Positions 46,327 to 54,325 are shown, numbered from the stretch's first letter. The stretch is 64,000 bases of DNA from an uncultured Prochlorococcus sp. (GCA_902573565.1 CACGKI010000002.1:1-64000); one strand, 5' to 3'. Program-made: numbers and translations. The notes: generated by a model not told the origin, from the sequence alone.

Positions 46327-46512
46327 ATGAATAACATCAAGATTGAGGAATTGATGAAAGTAAGGTTCGATAGTATTGCTAATAGAATTAGTCAATTAAA
46401 CAAAAGGGAAAGTGAGTCTTTATTGCTTGAGCATCTTGAGTGGTTGGAGGGAGGATGGGAATCTGAAGAAATCTTATTTTTAAAAAAACCCTACAGAAAA
46501 TGGTGGTTCTAA
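46327..46512 (+). CDS. Small hypothetical protein, 61 aa
   Basis: MNNIKIEELMKVRFDSIANR, then SLLLEHLEWLEGGWESEEIL and a basic-aromatic end (KKPYRKWWF). Helical and charged, no membrane segment. It converges on thiD. Small proteins with a similar aromatic tail are common in picocyanobacteria, but I recognise no named family. Confidence 0.5.
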   Translation: MNNIKIEELMKVRFDSIANRISQLNKRESESLLLEHLEWLEGGWESEEILFLKKPYRKWWF

Positions 46513-46530
46513 ATCCATTTCTATAAATAA

Positions 46531-47310
46531 TTAATGCTGGCCCAAGGGACCTGGGCCAGATCCTATTTTGTAAGAATTTTCTAAAGATTTCTCAACAAAT
46601 AATTTTGCTTTTTGTATGGAATCAAGTAGCTCAAAACCTAAAGCTTTGTAACTACAAATAGCAGCGCTCAAAGTACAACCACTACCGTGGGTATTTTTTG
46701 TATTTATAAAATTATTAAGGAGCCACTCTTTTCTTCCATTTGAGTCAAGAAAAAAATCCTTTCCTTTCATATCTTCTAAACCGCCACCTTTTATAAGTAC
46801 CGCTTTAGCTCCAAGACCAATAATATTTCTTGCGGAATTTTCGATATCTTCTTTACTCCTTATTTCTAAACCAGAAAGTAGATTTGCTTCATAAATATTT
46901 GGAGTTACCAAATCCGCAATTGGTAATAAGAGTTTTTTATAAGCATTAATCGCAGAATCTTCCAGTAATTTAGAACCCGTTCTTGTAACCATTACTGGGT
47001 CAATAATTTTGGTTATTTTATACGTATTTAATTTTGAAGCAGTATCATTAATTATTCTTTCATTTAGTAACATTCCAGTTTTTAAAGCATCAATACAAAA
47101 ATCAGCGAATAAAGTATCTAACTGACTTATTAAAGTATTCTTCTCTACTGGTTGAACGCATGCAACCTCAACACTATTTTGTGCCGTAATACATGTAATA
47201 ACAGAACATCCATGTACTTTAAGGGCCATAAAAGTTCTCAAGTCAGCCTGAATGCCTGCTCCACCGCCAGAGTCACTACCGCCAATTGTAAGTGCGATTT
47301 TAGAATACAT
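46531..47310 (-). CDS. thiD: Hydroxymethylpyrimidine/phosphomethylpyrimidine kinase ThiD
   Basis: Ribokinase-fold kinase phosphorylating HMP and HMP-P for thiamine synthesis; 259 aa. Motifs: LTIGGSDSGGGAGIQADLRTF near residue 7 (short core GGSDSGGGAGIQAD), DPVMVTRTGSKLL near residue 110, VLIKGGGLE, and the anion hole TKNTHGSGCTLSAAICSYKA near residue 208. It follows tenA on the same strand (51-bp gap), forming a pyrimidine salvage pair. Confidence 0.96.
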   Translation of the reverse strand: MYSKIALTIGGSDSGGGAGIQADLRTFMALKVHGCSVITCITAQNSVEVACVQPVEKNTLISQLDTLFADFCIDALKTGMLLNERIINDTASKLNTYKITKIIDPVMVTRTGSKLLEDSAINAYKKLLLPIADLVTPNIYEANLLSGLEIRSKEDIENSARNIIGLGAKAVLIKGGGLEDMKGKDFFLDSNGRKEWLLNNFINTKNTHGSGCTLSAAICSYKALGFELLDSIQKAKLFVEKSLENSYKIGSGPGPLGQH

Positions 47311-47361
47311 GGTTTAACAAACTAAGATTTATAAATATCATAAAAATATTTTAAATTTAAA

Positions 47362-47988
47362 TTAGAAATCTGAATATGCATTAAAAAAATCTAACTCCAA
47401 TTCCATAGCTCTCCTGTATAAATATTTTGCCTGATTAATATCATAATATGTTTCTTTATTGGTCTCAATAAGATTTTCAAGTGAATTTGCTAGCTTTTCA
47501 AAGCTCGCATCTGAGTAAGTAATTATCCATTCTTTATATTTAATGTCAAAATTCTCCTTATACAAACTTTTACCTATCCAAGAGTAAAGTCGCATACATG
47601 GAGTCATTGCAAACATTATTTCAACGGAGCTAAGTCTTTTAGAAGTATCTTCAAGGAAATCTGTATAGTTTTTAGTAGTTTTTTTTATATAGTTATTAGA
47701 TAAATCAATATCCCATTCTTTTGCATAAGTTTCATGAAGTATTAACTCCTCTGAAACGCCCATCAAAAGTTCACTCAACTTCCTTATTGAATACTTATCT
47801 TTTGATTTAGAAACTGCAAGACCATATGCCTTAGCAAAAGTCTCTAAAAAGAAATAATCTTGAGCTAAATATTCTTGAAAAATATTTTTAGGGAGACTTC
47901 CATTCTTTAAACCTTGAACAAATTTTGTATTTAAACTTTGTAAAGCAATCTCATAATTATCCTCCCAAAGTTTTTTTGTTATTTTCAT
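47362..47988 (-). CDS. tenA: TenA family aminopyrimidine aminohydrolase/thiaminase II
   Basis: 208-aa helical protein that hydrolyses thiamine breakdown products to HMP. The catalytic Cys is in FAMTPCMRLYSWIGKSL near residue 135, and the C-terminal Glu is in RRAMELELDFFNAYSDF, so the active site looks intact. YLAQDYFFLETFAKAYGLAV is the family N-terminal block. With thiD downstream, salvage of thiamine pyrimidine is the likely role. Confidence 0.92.
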   Translation of the reverse strand: MKITKKLWEDNYEIALQSLNTKFVQGLKNGSLPKNIFQEYLAQDYFFLETFAKAYGLAVSKSKDKYSIRKLSELLMGVSEELILHETYAKEWDIDLSNNYIKKTTKNYTDFLEDTSKRLSSVEIMFAMTPCMRLYSWIGKSLYKENFDIKYKEWIITYSDASFEKLANSLENLIETNKETYYDINQAKYLYRRAMELELDFFNAYSDF

Positions 47989-48083
47989 TTTTCTTTTTTT
48001 TTTGATTTTTAGTTATTCTAAAATTTTTTATATTTTTTACCTACAAACTTAATCTTATTTTTCTAGGATTGAAAGAAAGAATT

Positions 48084-49574
48084 ATGAAAGACATAAATAT
48101 CTTATGGTTTAAGAAAGATCTAAGAATTTATGATAATGAAGCTCTTTGCGAAGCTATAAAAAATAATGATATTTTACCTATTTACATTATTGAGTTAGAT
48201 ATTTGGAACCAAAATACACATTCCAACAGGCAGTGGCAATTTTGCAAAGAAAGTCTAATAGATTTAAGAAATGCACTTGCTGAGATTGGACAACCATTAA
48301 TTATTAGGACTGGAAATGTTATTAATATTTTTAATGAAATTAGTTCAAAATTTAAAATCAGGGGGATATATAGCCATCAAGAAACTGGAGATTGGCTTTC
48401 TTATAAAAGAGATCAAAAAGTAAGAGAATGGGCTTTAAGCAAAAATATTATTTGGAAGGAATTTCTACAATTTTCAGTTTTTAGAGGAAAATTAGATAGG
48501 AATAATTGGTCTAATATGTGGCAAAAGAATTCCGAAAAAAATTTAATTAAATCTCCATCAAGAATTAATTCTATTAACTTTGATATTGGAGAAATACCCT
48601 CTGAAGAAATTTTTAACTTTAAAAAAGAAACTTGTCCAGGAAGAATGCAAGGTGGAAGAAAAAAAGGTTTAGAGAGAATGCAATACTTCTTTAGTAATAA
48701 GTTAGATTCTTATTCAAAAGATATTTCTAGCCCAGAAAAATCATTTGATAGCTGTTCAAGACTATCGCCATATATTTGTTGGGGATGCATTTCATTAAAA
48801 GAGATTTTTAATAAGGCAAATATATCAAAAAACAATAATTCTAGGATGTTAAAAAGTAGATTAACTTGGCATTGTCATTTTATTCAGAAACTTGAAAGTG
48901 AACCAGAATTAGAGTTTAAGGAATACCATCCTTTTTTTAAAAATATTAGAGAAAAAAACAATGAATTACTCTATTTATGGAGTTCGGGTAATACGGGCTT
49001 TCCCTTTATAGATGCATGTATGCGCTCATTAAATTTCAATGGATGGATTAACTTCAGGATGCGAGCCATGTTAATGTCTTTTGCTAGCTATAATTTATGG
49101 CTTCCATGGCAAGATTCGGGTTCTGAATTAGCAAATAAATTTGTAGATTATGAGCCTGGAATACATTGGAATCAATGCCAAATGCAATCTGGAACTACAT
49201 CTATAAATACAAATAGAATTTATAATCCTATTAAGCAAGGTATAGATCATGATCCCCATGGAAAATTTATAAAAAAATGGATACCAGAATTAAAAGATAT
49301 ATCACTTAATTTCGTTCATGAACCATGGCTATTGTCTAGATTTAATATAGAAGAATATGAACAAATTAATTATGCAAGGCCAATAATTGATATTGCAAAT
49401 AGCACTAAAAATGCTAGGAAGAAAATTCAGGAAATCACTAAAAAGGATGGATATTGGGATATCTCAAAAGAAATTTATTTAAAACATGGCTCTAGAAAAA
49501 GGATTAGAAAAAATATAAATAATAAAAAAATAGTGTCTAGGGAAATACAATATGAACTAAAATTAGATATCTAA
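48084..49574 (+). CDS. Cryptochrome/DNA photolyase family protein
   Basis: About 496 aa. I use ATG 48084 (MKDINILWFKKDLRIYDNEA); a TTG at 48069 would add five residues. N-terminal antenna domain with WFKKDLRIYDNEAL, and C-terminal FAD domain with SRLSPYICWGCISLKEIF, TGFPFIDACMRSLNFNGWINFRMRAMLMSF (core FPFIDACMRSLN) and RIYNPIKQGIDHDPHGKFI. It probably repairs pyrimidine dimers or acts as a blue-light sensor. By eye, the Trp closest to FAD in E. coli PhrB (W382) falls on Asn here, with a Trp one residue earlier, while W359 is kept. It follows the divergent tenA. Confidence 0.9.
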   Translation: MKDINILWFKKDLRIYDNEALCEAIKNNDILPIYIIELDIWNQNTHSNRQWQFCKESLIDLRNALAEIGQPLIIRTGNVINIFNEISSKFKIRGIYSHQETGDWLSYKRDQKVREWALSKNIIWKEFLQFSVFRGKLDRNNWSNMWQKNSEKNLIKSPSRINSINFDIGEIPSEEIFNFKKETCPGRMQGGRKKGLERMQYFFSNKLDSYSKDISSPEKSFDSCSRLSPYICWGCISLKEIFNKANISKNNNSRMLKSRLTWHCHFIQKLESEPELEFKEYHPFFKNIREKNNELLYLWSSGNTGFPFIDACMRSLNFNGWINFRMRAMLMSFASYNLWLPWQDSGSELANKFVDYEPGIHWNQCQMQSGTTSINTNRIYNPIKQGIDHDPHGKFIKKWIPELKDISLNFVHEPWLLSRFNIEEYEQINYARPIIDIANSTKNARKKIQEITKKDGYWDISKEIYLKHGSRKRIRKNINNKKIVSREIQYELKLDI

Positions 49575-49698
49575 ATTTGGTTATCAAAAAATACTATATC
49601 TTTTATTGGATAATAAAATTTTTAATTTTAGAATTTACTTTATAAATCCACGATTTAGTAATACAAAGCTTTAATGTATCGATTAGATTTAAATAATT

Positions 49699-49872
49699 AT
49701 GTCTGAAAGATTTGAATGGGATGACACCAATAGTTCTGGTATATGGTGGAGTACTAATGTAGGTATTAGAGACGAATGTATCCTACTTAAGGAAGATACT
49801 CAATGCGAAGATTCAGATATCGTCGAACTTCTTAGGAGTATTGCACAAAATATTGAAGATAATGGCCTTTAA
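49699..49872 (+). CDS. Small acidic hypothetical protein, 57 aa
   Basis: ATG 49699 to TAA 49872: MSERFEWDDTNSSGIWWSTN, VGIRDECILLKEDTQCED and a helical end (ELLRSIAQNIEDNGL). Acidic, with two Cys and two adjacent Trp. Composition and length suggest a real folded peptide. It lies between the photolyase and the convergent pip gene. No family is recognised. Confidence 0.6.
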   Translation: MSERFEWDDTNSSGIWWSTNVGIRDECILLKEDTQCEDSDIVELLRSIAQNIEDNGL

Positions 49873-49893
49873 TTTTTTAAGGAATATTCTCTT

Positions 49894-50844
49894 TTAGAGA
49901 TTTTCGATTCCTTTTACAGCTTTTATTAATTCGATACTAATACCTTTTTCACTCATTGAATGACCAGCATCATTAACAATAATTAATTCAGAATTATTTA
50001 ATTTATTATTTAGATCCCAAGCACTCCTAACAGGGCATACAACGTCATATCTTCCTTGAACTATTTTTGTTGGGATCGATTCTATTGATTTTATATTCTT
50101 CAAAATAAAATCATCCTCCAAGAAAACATTATTAATAAAATAATGACATTCGATCCTAGCAAAGGCATCTGAAAAAGAATTAACTTGGGACTCATTAAAA
50201 TCAAATTTTTTATTTATTAAATGACTAGTTGAAAGTTCCCATTTTGTCCAAGCTGCTGCTGCTCTTGATCTAAGCTTCACATCTGAAGATGTTAGATATT
50301 TATAAAAAGAACTTATCAAATTATTTCTTTCTTCTTTTGGTATTACAGAGATATATTCTTCAAATTTATCGGGGAATATCTCACTTGCACCATATTGATA
50401 GAACCATAATAATTCAAACTTTCTACATAAAAATATTCCTCGCAAAGTTAAGCTTATTACTCTTGAGGGGTTTTTAATTGCATATATAAGTGAAAGTGTT
50501 GAGCCCCATGAACCTCCAAACAAATGCCACCTATCAATTTTTAATAGATCCCTTAATTTCTCAATATCATCAACTAAATGATTAGTGGTATTTTCTCTTA
50601 ATTCTGAGAAAGGAGTTGAGGAACCGCAACCTCTTTGGTCAAATTGAATAATATCGAATTTATCTGGATCAAAGTATCTTCGGTATCTTGGTTGACTTCC
50701 TCCTCCTGGTCCTCCATGAATAACAAGTATTTTTTTTCCATTTGGATTACCGGATCTCTCCCAATAAATAGTATGAATATCACTAACTTGCAAAAAACCC
50801 TTTTCACGTACTTCAATTTTCGGGAACAAGACTTGATCTTTCAT
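49894..50844 (-). CDS. pip: Proline iminopeptidase
   Basis: Alpha/beta-hydrolase removing N-terminal proline from peptides, 316 aa (family S33). Oxyanion region VIHGGPGGGSQPRYRRYFDP near residue 43, FDQRGCGSS, nucleophile elbow HLFGGSWGSTLSLIYA with Ser near residue 114, Asp in VQGRYDVVCP and His in NDAGHSMSE near residue 298. The catalytic triad is complete. It is transcribed on its own, downstream of the structured-RNA terminator region. Confidence 0.94.
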   Translation of the reverse strand: MKDQVLFPKIEVREKGFLQVSDIHTIYWERSGNPNGKKILVIHGGPGGGSQPRYRRYFDPDKFDIIQFDQRGCGSSTPFSELRENTTNHLVDDIEKLRDLLKIDRWHLFGGSWGSTLSLIYAIKNPSRVISLTLRGIFLCRKFELLWFYQYGASEIFPDKFEEYISVIPKEERNNLISSFYKYLTSSDVKLRSRAAAAWTKWELSTSHLINKKFDFNESQVNSFSDAFARIECHYFINNVFLEDDFILKNIKSIESIPTKIVQGRYDVVCPVRSAWDLNNKLNNSELIIVNDAGHSMSEKGISIELIKAVKGIENL

Positions 50845-50918
50845 TTTGAAATATTTTAATCAATTTATTAATCCATATTATCCAAAAAGAAGTCTAGGTT
50901 AGAAGAAATTTGTCAAAC

Positions 50919-50947
50919 AAAAAAAGGACTGCTTTACAGTCCTTTTT
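50919..50947 (-). terminator. Bidirectional rho-independent terminator upstream of pip
   Basis: A perfect 11-bp stem (AAAAAGGACTG / CAGTCCTTTTT) with loop CTTTA. T run of seven on the minus strand and five on the plus strand. It lies 75 bp upstream of the pip start, so on the minus strand it must end a separate transcript, not pip. Confidence 0.85.
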
Positions 50948-51208
50948 GATATTTGATTTCCCTCTTACAGGACATAAAAATACATATTTTAAAGTCTATT
51001 TACTCATAAACCTAGAATACGTGAATTCGGGGATTCATCTCGATAATTTTAGTTCCTATTGTCGCTAGTAATTATAAAGCGAAGTCTTATCAGACTAATT
51101 GATTGAACTTTAATTTTCGAATGATCCCATTCTCAGGAATACGCTTCCTATATTTTGGAATTTGCTAAATTTCAGGCGGACTATCAATCATTTAGATTGC
51201 CTCCGAAC
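50920..51208 (-). ncRNA. Candidate structured RNA of unknown family, about 290 nt
   Basis: No protein frame fits here. The region 51022-51211 is packed with pairing elements. Outer helix: minus-strand TGAGTTCGG (51211-51203) with CCGAATTCA (51030-51022). Inner helix: GGAACTAAA against TTTAG/TTCC with a 4-nt bulge (51048-51056 with 51157-51169). Enclosed hairpins: CGCT/AGCG (51063-51081), AGTCT/AGACT (51083-51096), GAATG/CATTC (51119-51132), AGGAA/TTCCT (51135-51149); plus CAATC/GATTG (51185-51199) between the helices. The outer helix has a G-U pair on the minus strand but an A-C mismatch on the plus strand, favouring minus-strand transcription. A promoter-like element and terminator bracket it. 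It does not show the tmRNA T-loop, RNase P GAGGAAAGTCC, or SRP core. Confidence 0.5.
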
Positions 51209-51214
51209 TCAACA

Positions 51215-51244
51215 TTTATAAATTACTCCTTTTTATATTTTCAG
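51215..51244 (-). promoter_or_regulatory. Promoter-like element for the candidate RNA
   Basis: On the minus strand, CTGAAA (51244-51239, 4 of 6 matches to TTGACA) and TATAAA (51220-51215) are 18 bp apart. The predicted start lies near 51208, within about 3 nt of the outer helix of the candidate RNA. Confidence 0.42.
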
Positions 51245-51276
51245 TAAATCCGTAAATATGCTGATTTACTTTTTTC
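51242..51276 (+). terminator. Rho-independent terminator, plus strand
   Basis: AGTAAATC (51243) pairs with GATTTACT (51263) around a 12-nt loop and is followed by TTTTTTCTT. It would stop any plus-strand transcript through the structured region, so a plus-strand RNA cannot be excluded. Confidence 0.65.
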
Positions 51277-51536
51277 TTAATTTGTAAGAGGATTTTAATG
51301 ATCCTTTGTATTTTTTATAGATAAATTTAAAAATTAAAGTTTATAATCCTGCTTTATTCAGATTTATAGAGAAAATTGATTCTATTATTCTTTTATCAAA
51401 ATCATAAAGTTTATAATCTTCCAATTTCAGCTGAAAAATTTTACGAACTTATCTATAGAAGGATTATTATCCGGCCAATTAAACTACTCTCTAATCCAAT
51501 CTGTTATGGCAACAGTTATTTTTGTAGTAAGCATAT

Positions 51537-51678
51537 TTACCAATCAGGGTAATTAAAATCTCCCCCAATAGGTTCTTTATAAAATCCCACTTCTTTAAAT
51601 ACCTTTTTCATATTTTTCAATAACCTTTTTATAAGAAGCTATCAAGGGAATTAAATCTCCTAAATATATGGGTTCCAT
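51537..51678 (-). pseudogene. Small gene apparently split by a frameshift
   Basis: Two short frames overlap. ATG 51678 gives MEPIYLGDLIPLIASYKKVI and stops at 51595. In the next frame ATG 51611 gives MKKVFKEVGFYKEPIGGDFN and ends YPDW at 51537. One frame change around the A runs near 51605 would join them into a single 46-residue protein with a natural helix-to-C-terminus transition. This may be a disrupted gene, a programmed shift, or a sequencing error. Confidence 0.35.
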
Positions 51679-51752
51679 CTTTATTGTTATAATAGTTTTA
51701 ATTTTTTATTCTTTTATATAAGAATTTAATAAATAGATTATTAATAAAGATT

Positions 51753-51848
51753 ATGGATTTCATAAAAAAAAATAAGATCTTAACACTAATGGCGTTAATT
51801 GCAATTTTGTCATTTGCATTTGAAAAAGTAGGCATAATACACCCTTAA
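51753..51848 (+). CDS. Micro membrane peptide, 31 aa
   Basis: ATG 51753 to TAA 51848: a basic start (MDFIKKNK) followed by one hydrophobic segment (ILTLMALIAILSFAF) and EKVGIIHP. The layout is like the 36-aa peptide at 58912, which also begins MDFI. Tentative because of its size. Confidence 0.42.
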   Translation: MDFIKKNKILTLMALIAILSFAFEKVGIIHP

Positions 51849-51877
51849 ATTACTTAAGTTTGTTTAATAAATGCTTC

Positions 51878-51967
51878 CTAATGAAATAAGTAAACAGATA
51901 CTATTACTGCAAAAATAAGTAATGGAGATAATAATGTAAAAATTAAAGTTGAAAAATTAATCAGCAT
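51878..51967 (-). CDS. Micro membrane peptide, 29 aa
   Basis: ATG 51967 to TAG 51878: almost entirely hydrophobic (INFSTLIFTLLSPLLIFAVI) and ending VSVYLFH. It reads as a single-span peptide of the size of small photosystem or b6f subunits, but I cannot match it to one. Low confidence because AT-rich DNA easily encodes such stretches. Confidence 0.28.
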   Translation of the reverse strand: MLINFSTLIFTLLSPLLIFAVIVSVYLFH

Positions 51968-52057
51968 AAATTTTAAATATATACACAAATTTAATAAACA
52001 TCACTTTTAAGCATTGGCAATAAGTACAATTTAGATTATTAGGATATAAAAAAACAT

Positions 52058-52258
52058 TTGAACAAAGAAAGATATAAAGAAGAATATGAAGAGGGCTCAG
52101 ACTTACTATGGCCTAGTGATAAAGAAGACAAAGTAACTCGGCAATTTTATAAAGATTTATCTAATCTTTCAAAAAACATAAATTATAGTAAAAATAAAAA
52201 TCTAAATCTTTTTGAACAAGTAGTTAGAATAATAAAAGGCAATGTGTTGGGTAATTAA
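52058..52258 (+). CDS. Small charged hypothetical protein, 66 aa
   Basis: TTG start at 52058 (MNKERYKEEYEEGSDLLWPS). Highly charged first half, then KDLSNLSKNINYSKNKNLNL and a helical end. It lies 12 bp before the CPBP protease gene and may be co-transcribed with it. No family is recognised. Confidence 0.5.
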   Translation: MNKERYKEEYEEGSDLLWPSDKEDKVTRQFYKDLSNLSKNINYSKNKNLNLFEQVVRIIKGNVLGN

Positions 52259-52270
52259 TATTCAAATAAA

Positions 52271-53137
52271 ATGAAAACTATAATAATAATTATTAAAAGT
52301 TTTTTTCTTTTAAAACCAAGATTTTTATCCACTATATTTTTTATTCCAATTCTTTATGGCATAGGCTGGGCTTTATCTCAGCCATTATTATTATTGAATT
52401 TTGAAAAAGAAAATTTACCCTTAATTGGTACTATTTTAACTTTCTTACTTTTTATTTTTTTAATCCCATATTGGTTTTATATAAGACAAAACATTTCAAG
52501 TACGTGGTTACTTCTTGGGATAACTAAACAAAAATTCTTTAAAAACTTTATCAATTTTTCTCAAGGTATTTTGTTTGCTTTAGTTTTAATAATTCTAATT
52601 TTGTTGCCACTATTGCTAAAAAATTATATTTCTTGGATAGGTGAATTCTCGCCTAGCATATTATTAAATTCTATTTTACTTGGATTAGGTGTTGGATTCG
52701 CAGAGGAAATAATTTTTAGAGGCTGGTTACTAGAAGAATTAAAATTTGAATATGGTACAAAAATATCAATAGCTTTACAAGCTTTAGTTTTTAGCTTCGT
52801 TCATAATTTATCAAATGATATATTTTGGAACATAATTGGAATGCGCTTGGGATTTACTTTACTTGGGATATTTCTATCATTAGTAAGAATTAGAAATAAA
52901 GGTTCTTTGTGGAATTGCATAGGAATTCATGGAGGCCTTGTGGGTATTTGGTTCTTCATAAACAACGGATTAATAGAATTTAAAGAAAATACACCTTCTT
53001 TTTTAGCAGGACCTTTTACAGAAAATATACCAAACCCAATAGGCAGTTTTAGTGCAATTTTAATATTACTAATTTTATGTATTTTTTATGCAAAAAAATC
53101 AAAAAAGAAGTTTTCTACTACTTTTAATTGCATATAA
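52271..53137 (+). CDS. CPBP family intramembrane metalloprotease
   Basis: A 288-aa polytopic membrane protein (about seven or eight helices). The Abi/CPBP metal-site motifs are complete: EEIIFRGWLLEEL (EExxxR) near residue 148, FSFVHNLSND (FxxxH) near residue 175 and a third His in IGIHGGLVGIW near residue 218. The family includes Rce1-like prenyl-protein proteases and bacteriocin-immunity proteins. The substrate is unknown. Confidence 0.88.
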   Translation: MKTIIIIIKSFFLLKPRFLSTIFFIPILYGIGWALSQPLLLLNFEKENLPLIGTILTFLLFIFLIPYWFYIRQNISSTWLLLGITKQKFFKNFINFSQGILFALVLIILILLPLLLKNYISWIGEFSPSILLNSILLGLGVGFAEEIIFRGWLLEELKFEYGTKISIALQALVFSFVHNLSNDIFWNIIGMRLGFTLLGIFLSLVRIRNKGSLWNCIGIHGGLVGIWFFINNGLIEFKENTPSFLAGPFTENIPNPIGSFSAILILLILCIFYAKKSKKKFSTTFNCI

Positions 53138-53193
53138 ATACAGATTGATTTTTGATCAATAATTGTCAGATTAGAATAAAGCTATATACTTAT

Positions 53194-53346
53194 ATGAACT
53201 TTGAGGCAGGAATAAGATTAATTTTCTTTTTAGTACTTTTTGGAATTTCAAACTCTCTAATAATGTTAAGAAGATATGGATACGACATAAAAAAAAGGAA
53301 ATTTTTACAGCATGAAAAAATTTCCAAGCTATATCTTAAAGATTAA
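53194..53346 (+). CDS. Small single-span membrane protein, 50 aa
   Basis: I use ATG 53194 (MNFEAGIRLIFFLVLFGISN); a TTG at 53152 would add 14 residues without a membrane-protein pattern. One helix is followed by a basic C-terminus (LRRYGYDIKKRKFLQHEKIS). Positive-inside logic places the tail in the cytoplasm. No family is recognised. Confidence 0.5.
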   Translation: MNFEAGIRLIFFLVLFGISNSLIMLRRYGYDIKKRKFLQHEKISKLYLKD

Positions 53347-53372
53347 TTTTTTTGTAAAATTAGAAATTATTC

Positions 53373-53621
53373 TCACCATTTTTTATTAGTTTTTTGCCAA
53401 CCTTCATTTAACAATTTTTGCCATAATAATCTTGCTTCTTTAATAACAATTTTTTTTCTAGTTTTCATTAATGGAGGATTTTCTCCATGAATTCCCATAA
53501 TAATTCCTTCTTCAATTAACATATAATCAATAGATTTATCAGAATCATCTTTATCTTTGTAGAAACGCATAACCCCTACAAAATTGGAGTCAACTAGCCA
53601 AAAATCATTATTTGAATTCAA
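53373..53621 (-). CDS. DUF1651 family protein (copy 2)
   Basis: 82 aa, paralogue of 43824-44090: both share WL.......V.RF, Y-M at the strand after SID, HGENPPLMKT versus FGKEPPLMTT, and GWQKT versus GWRKT. The overall identity by eye is about one third. It is soluble and of unknown function. It lies 72 bp upstream of (transcribed away from) arfB on the same strand order, so it is probably monocistronic. Confidence 0.7.
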   Translation of the reverse strand: MNSNNDFWLVDSNFVGVMRFYKDKDDSDKSIDYMLIEEGIIMGIHGENPPLMKTRKKIVIKEARLLWQKLLNEGWQKTNKKW

Positions 53622-53693
53622 TAAACCAAAATAAAAGTAAATTTATCATATGCTTTTATTGCATTTTGCGAGGAAAATATTTATTAAGTTTAT

Positions 53694-54122
53694 TCATATT
53701 TGATATATTTTTTCTTTTTGTCTACTTTTTTTCAATTCGCCACGTTTTTTCTTAAACTCAACTCTTTTCTTTTGTGATGCTTTCGTAGGTTGTGTAGATT
53801 TTCTTAATTTAAACGATTTATTTAAAGCATTTTTTATGATTGAACCAAATTTCATTAACGCTAGCTGCCTATTTAATAATTGATTTCTATGTTCTTGAAC
53901 CGTTAAACGTAAGCTATTATTCACTAATTTGTTTTTCAAGTTAATCTTAAGAATTTCTTTCTGATAATCATTTAAGACTTTTGAATCTTCTAAATTAAAA
54001 ATAATCTCTACTCTGCTTTCAATTTTATTTACATTTTGCCCTCCAGGACCGGAAGCTCTGGAAAATCGCCACTTAATTTCGTTGGATGGGATTACTAATT
54101 TTTTAGTAATTTTTAAATCCAT
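53694..54122 (-). CDS. arfB: Alternative ribosome-rescue factor ArfB (YaeJ)
   Basis: 142-aa peptidyl-tRNA hydrolase of the release-factor family. The catalytic GGQ is in RFSRASGPGGQNVNKIESRV near residue 27, and the C-terminal basic tail (SQKKRVEFKKKRGELKKSRQ) enters the empty mRNA channel. It frees stalled ribosomes lacking a stop codon and complements trans-translation. Confidence 0.95.
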   Translation of the reverse strand: MDLKITKKLVIPSNEIKWRFSRASGPGGQNVNKIESRVEIIFNLEDSKVLNDYQKEILKINLKNKLVNNSLRLTVQEHRNQLLNRQLALMKFGSIIKNALNKSFKLRKSTQPTKASQKKRVEFKKKRGELKKSRQKEKIYQI

Positions 54123-54189
54123 TTTGTGTTCTTCTTAATCTAGATTTTTAGGATCATCTCTCTAATATTTAAAATATACCTTAAATTTC

Positions 54190-54265
54190 GATCGGTTAAT
54201 ACTGGGCGGTTATGTTATGTAAACCGAAATTCGGTGTATTTACCGTATCAATATCTTCGGTATTT
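54190..54265. promoter_or_regulatory. Cluster of CGGT-containing repeats before the 78-aa gene
   Basis: Within 76 bp, CGGTTAATAC, CGGTTATGTT, CGAAATTCGGTGTATTTACC and TCGGTATTTATCC occur, plus the GTATTTACCGTAT 13-mer (54236-54248) found also before cysK. Several copies are mirrored around CCGAAATTCGG, a perfect 11-bp palindrome-like core. A multi-site operator is suggested. Confidence 0.4.
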
Positions 54266-54325
54266 ATCCTTTCATACTTCAAAGAATTATCAGATATTTG
54301 AAATGTACTAATTCAAAGGTCACTT

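Noticed and set aside
50920..51240. tmRNA, RNase P RNA or SRP RNA gene
   Set aside because: The T-loop GTTCRANTC and tag frame of tmRNA, the GAGGAAAGTCC core of RNase P RNA and the GGAAGGAAGCAGC-like SRP core are all absent. 6S RNA is not excluded but the multi-hairpin layout is unlike its rod shape.
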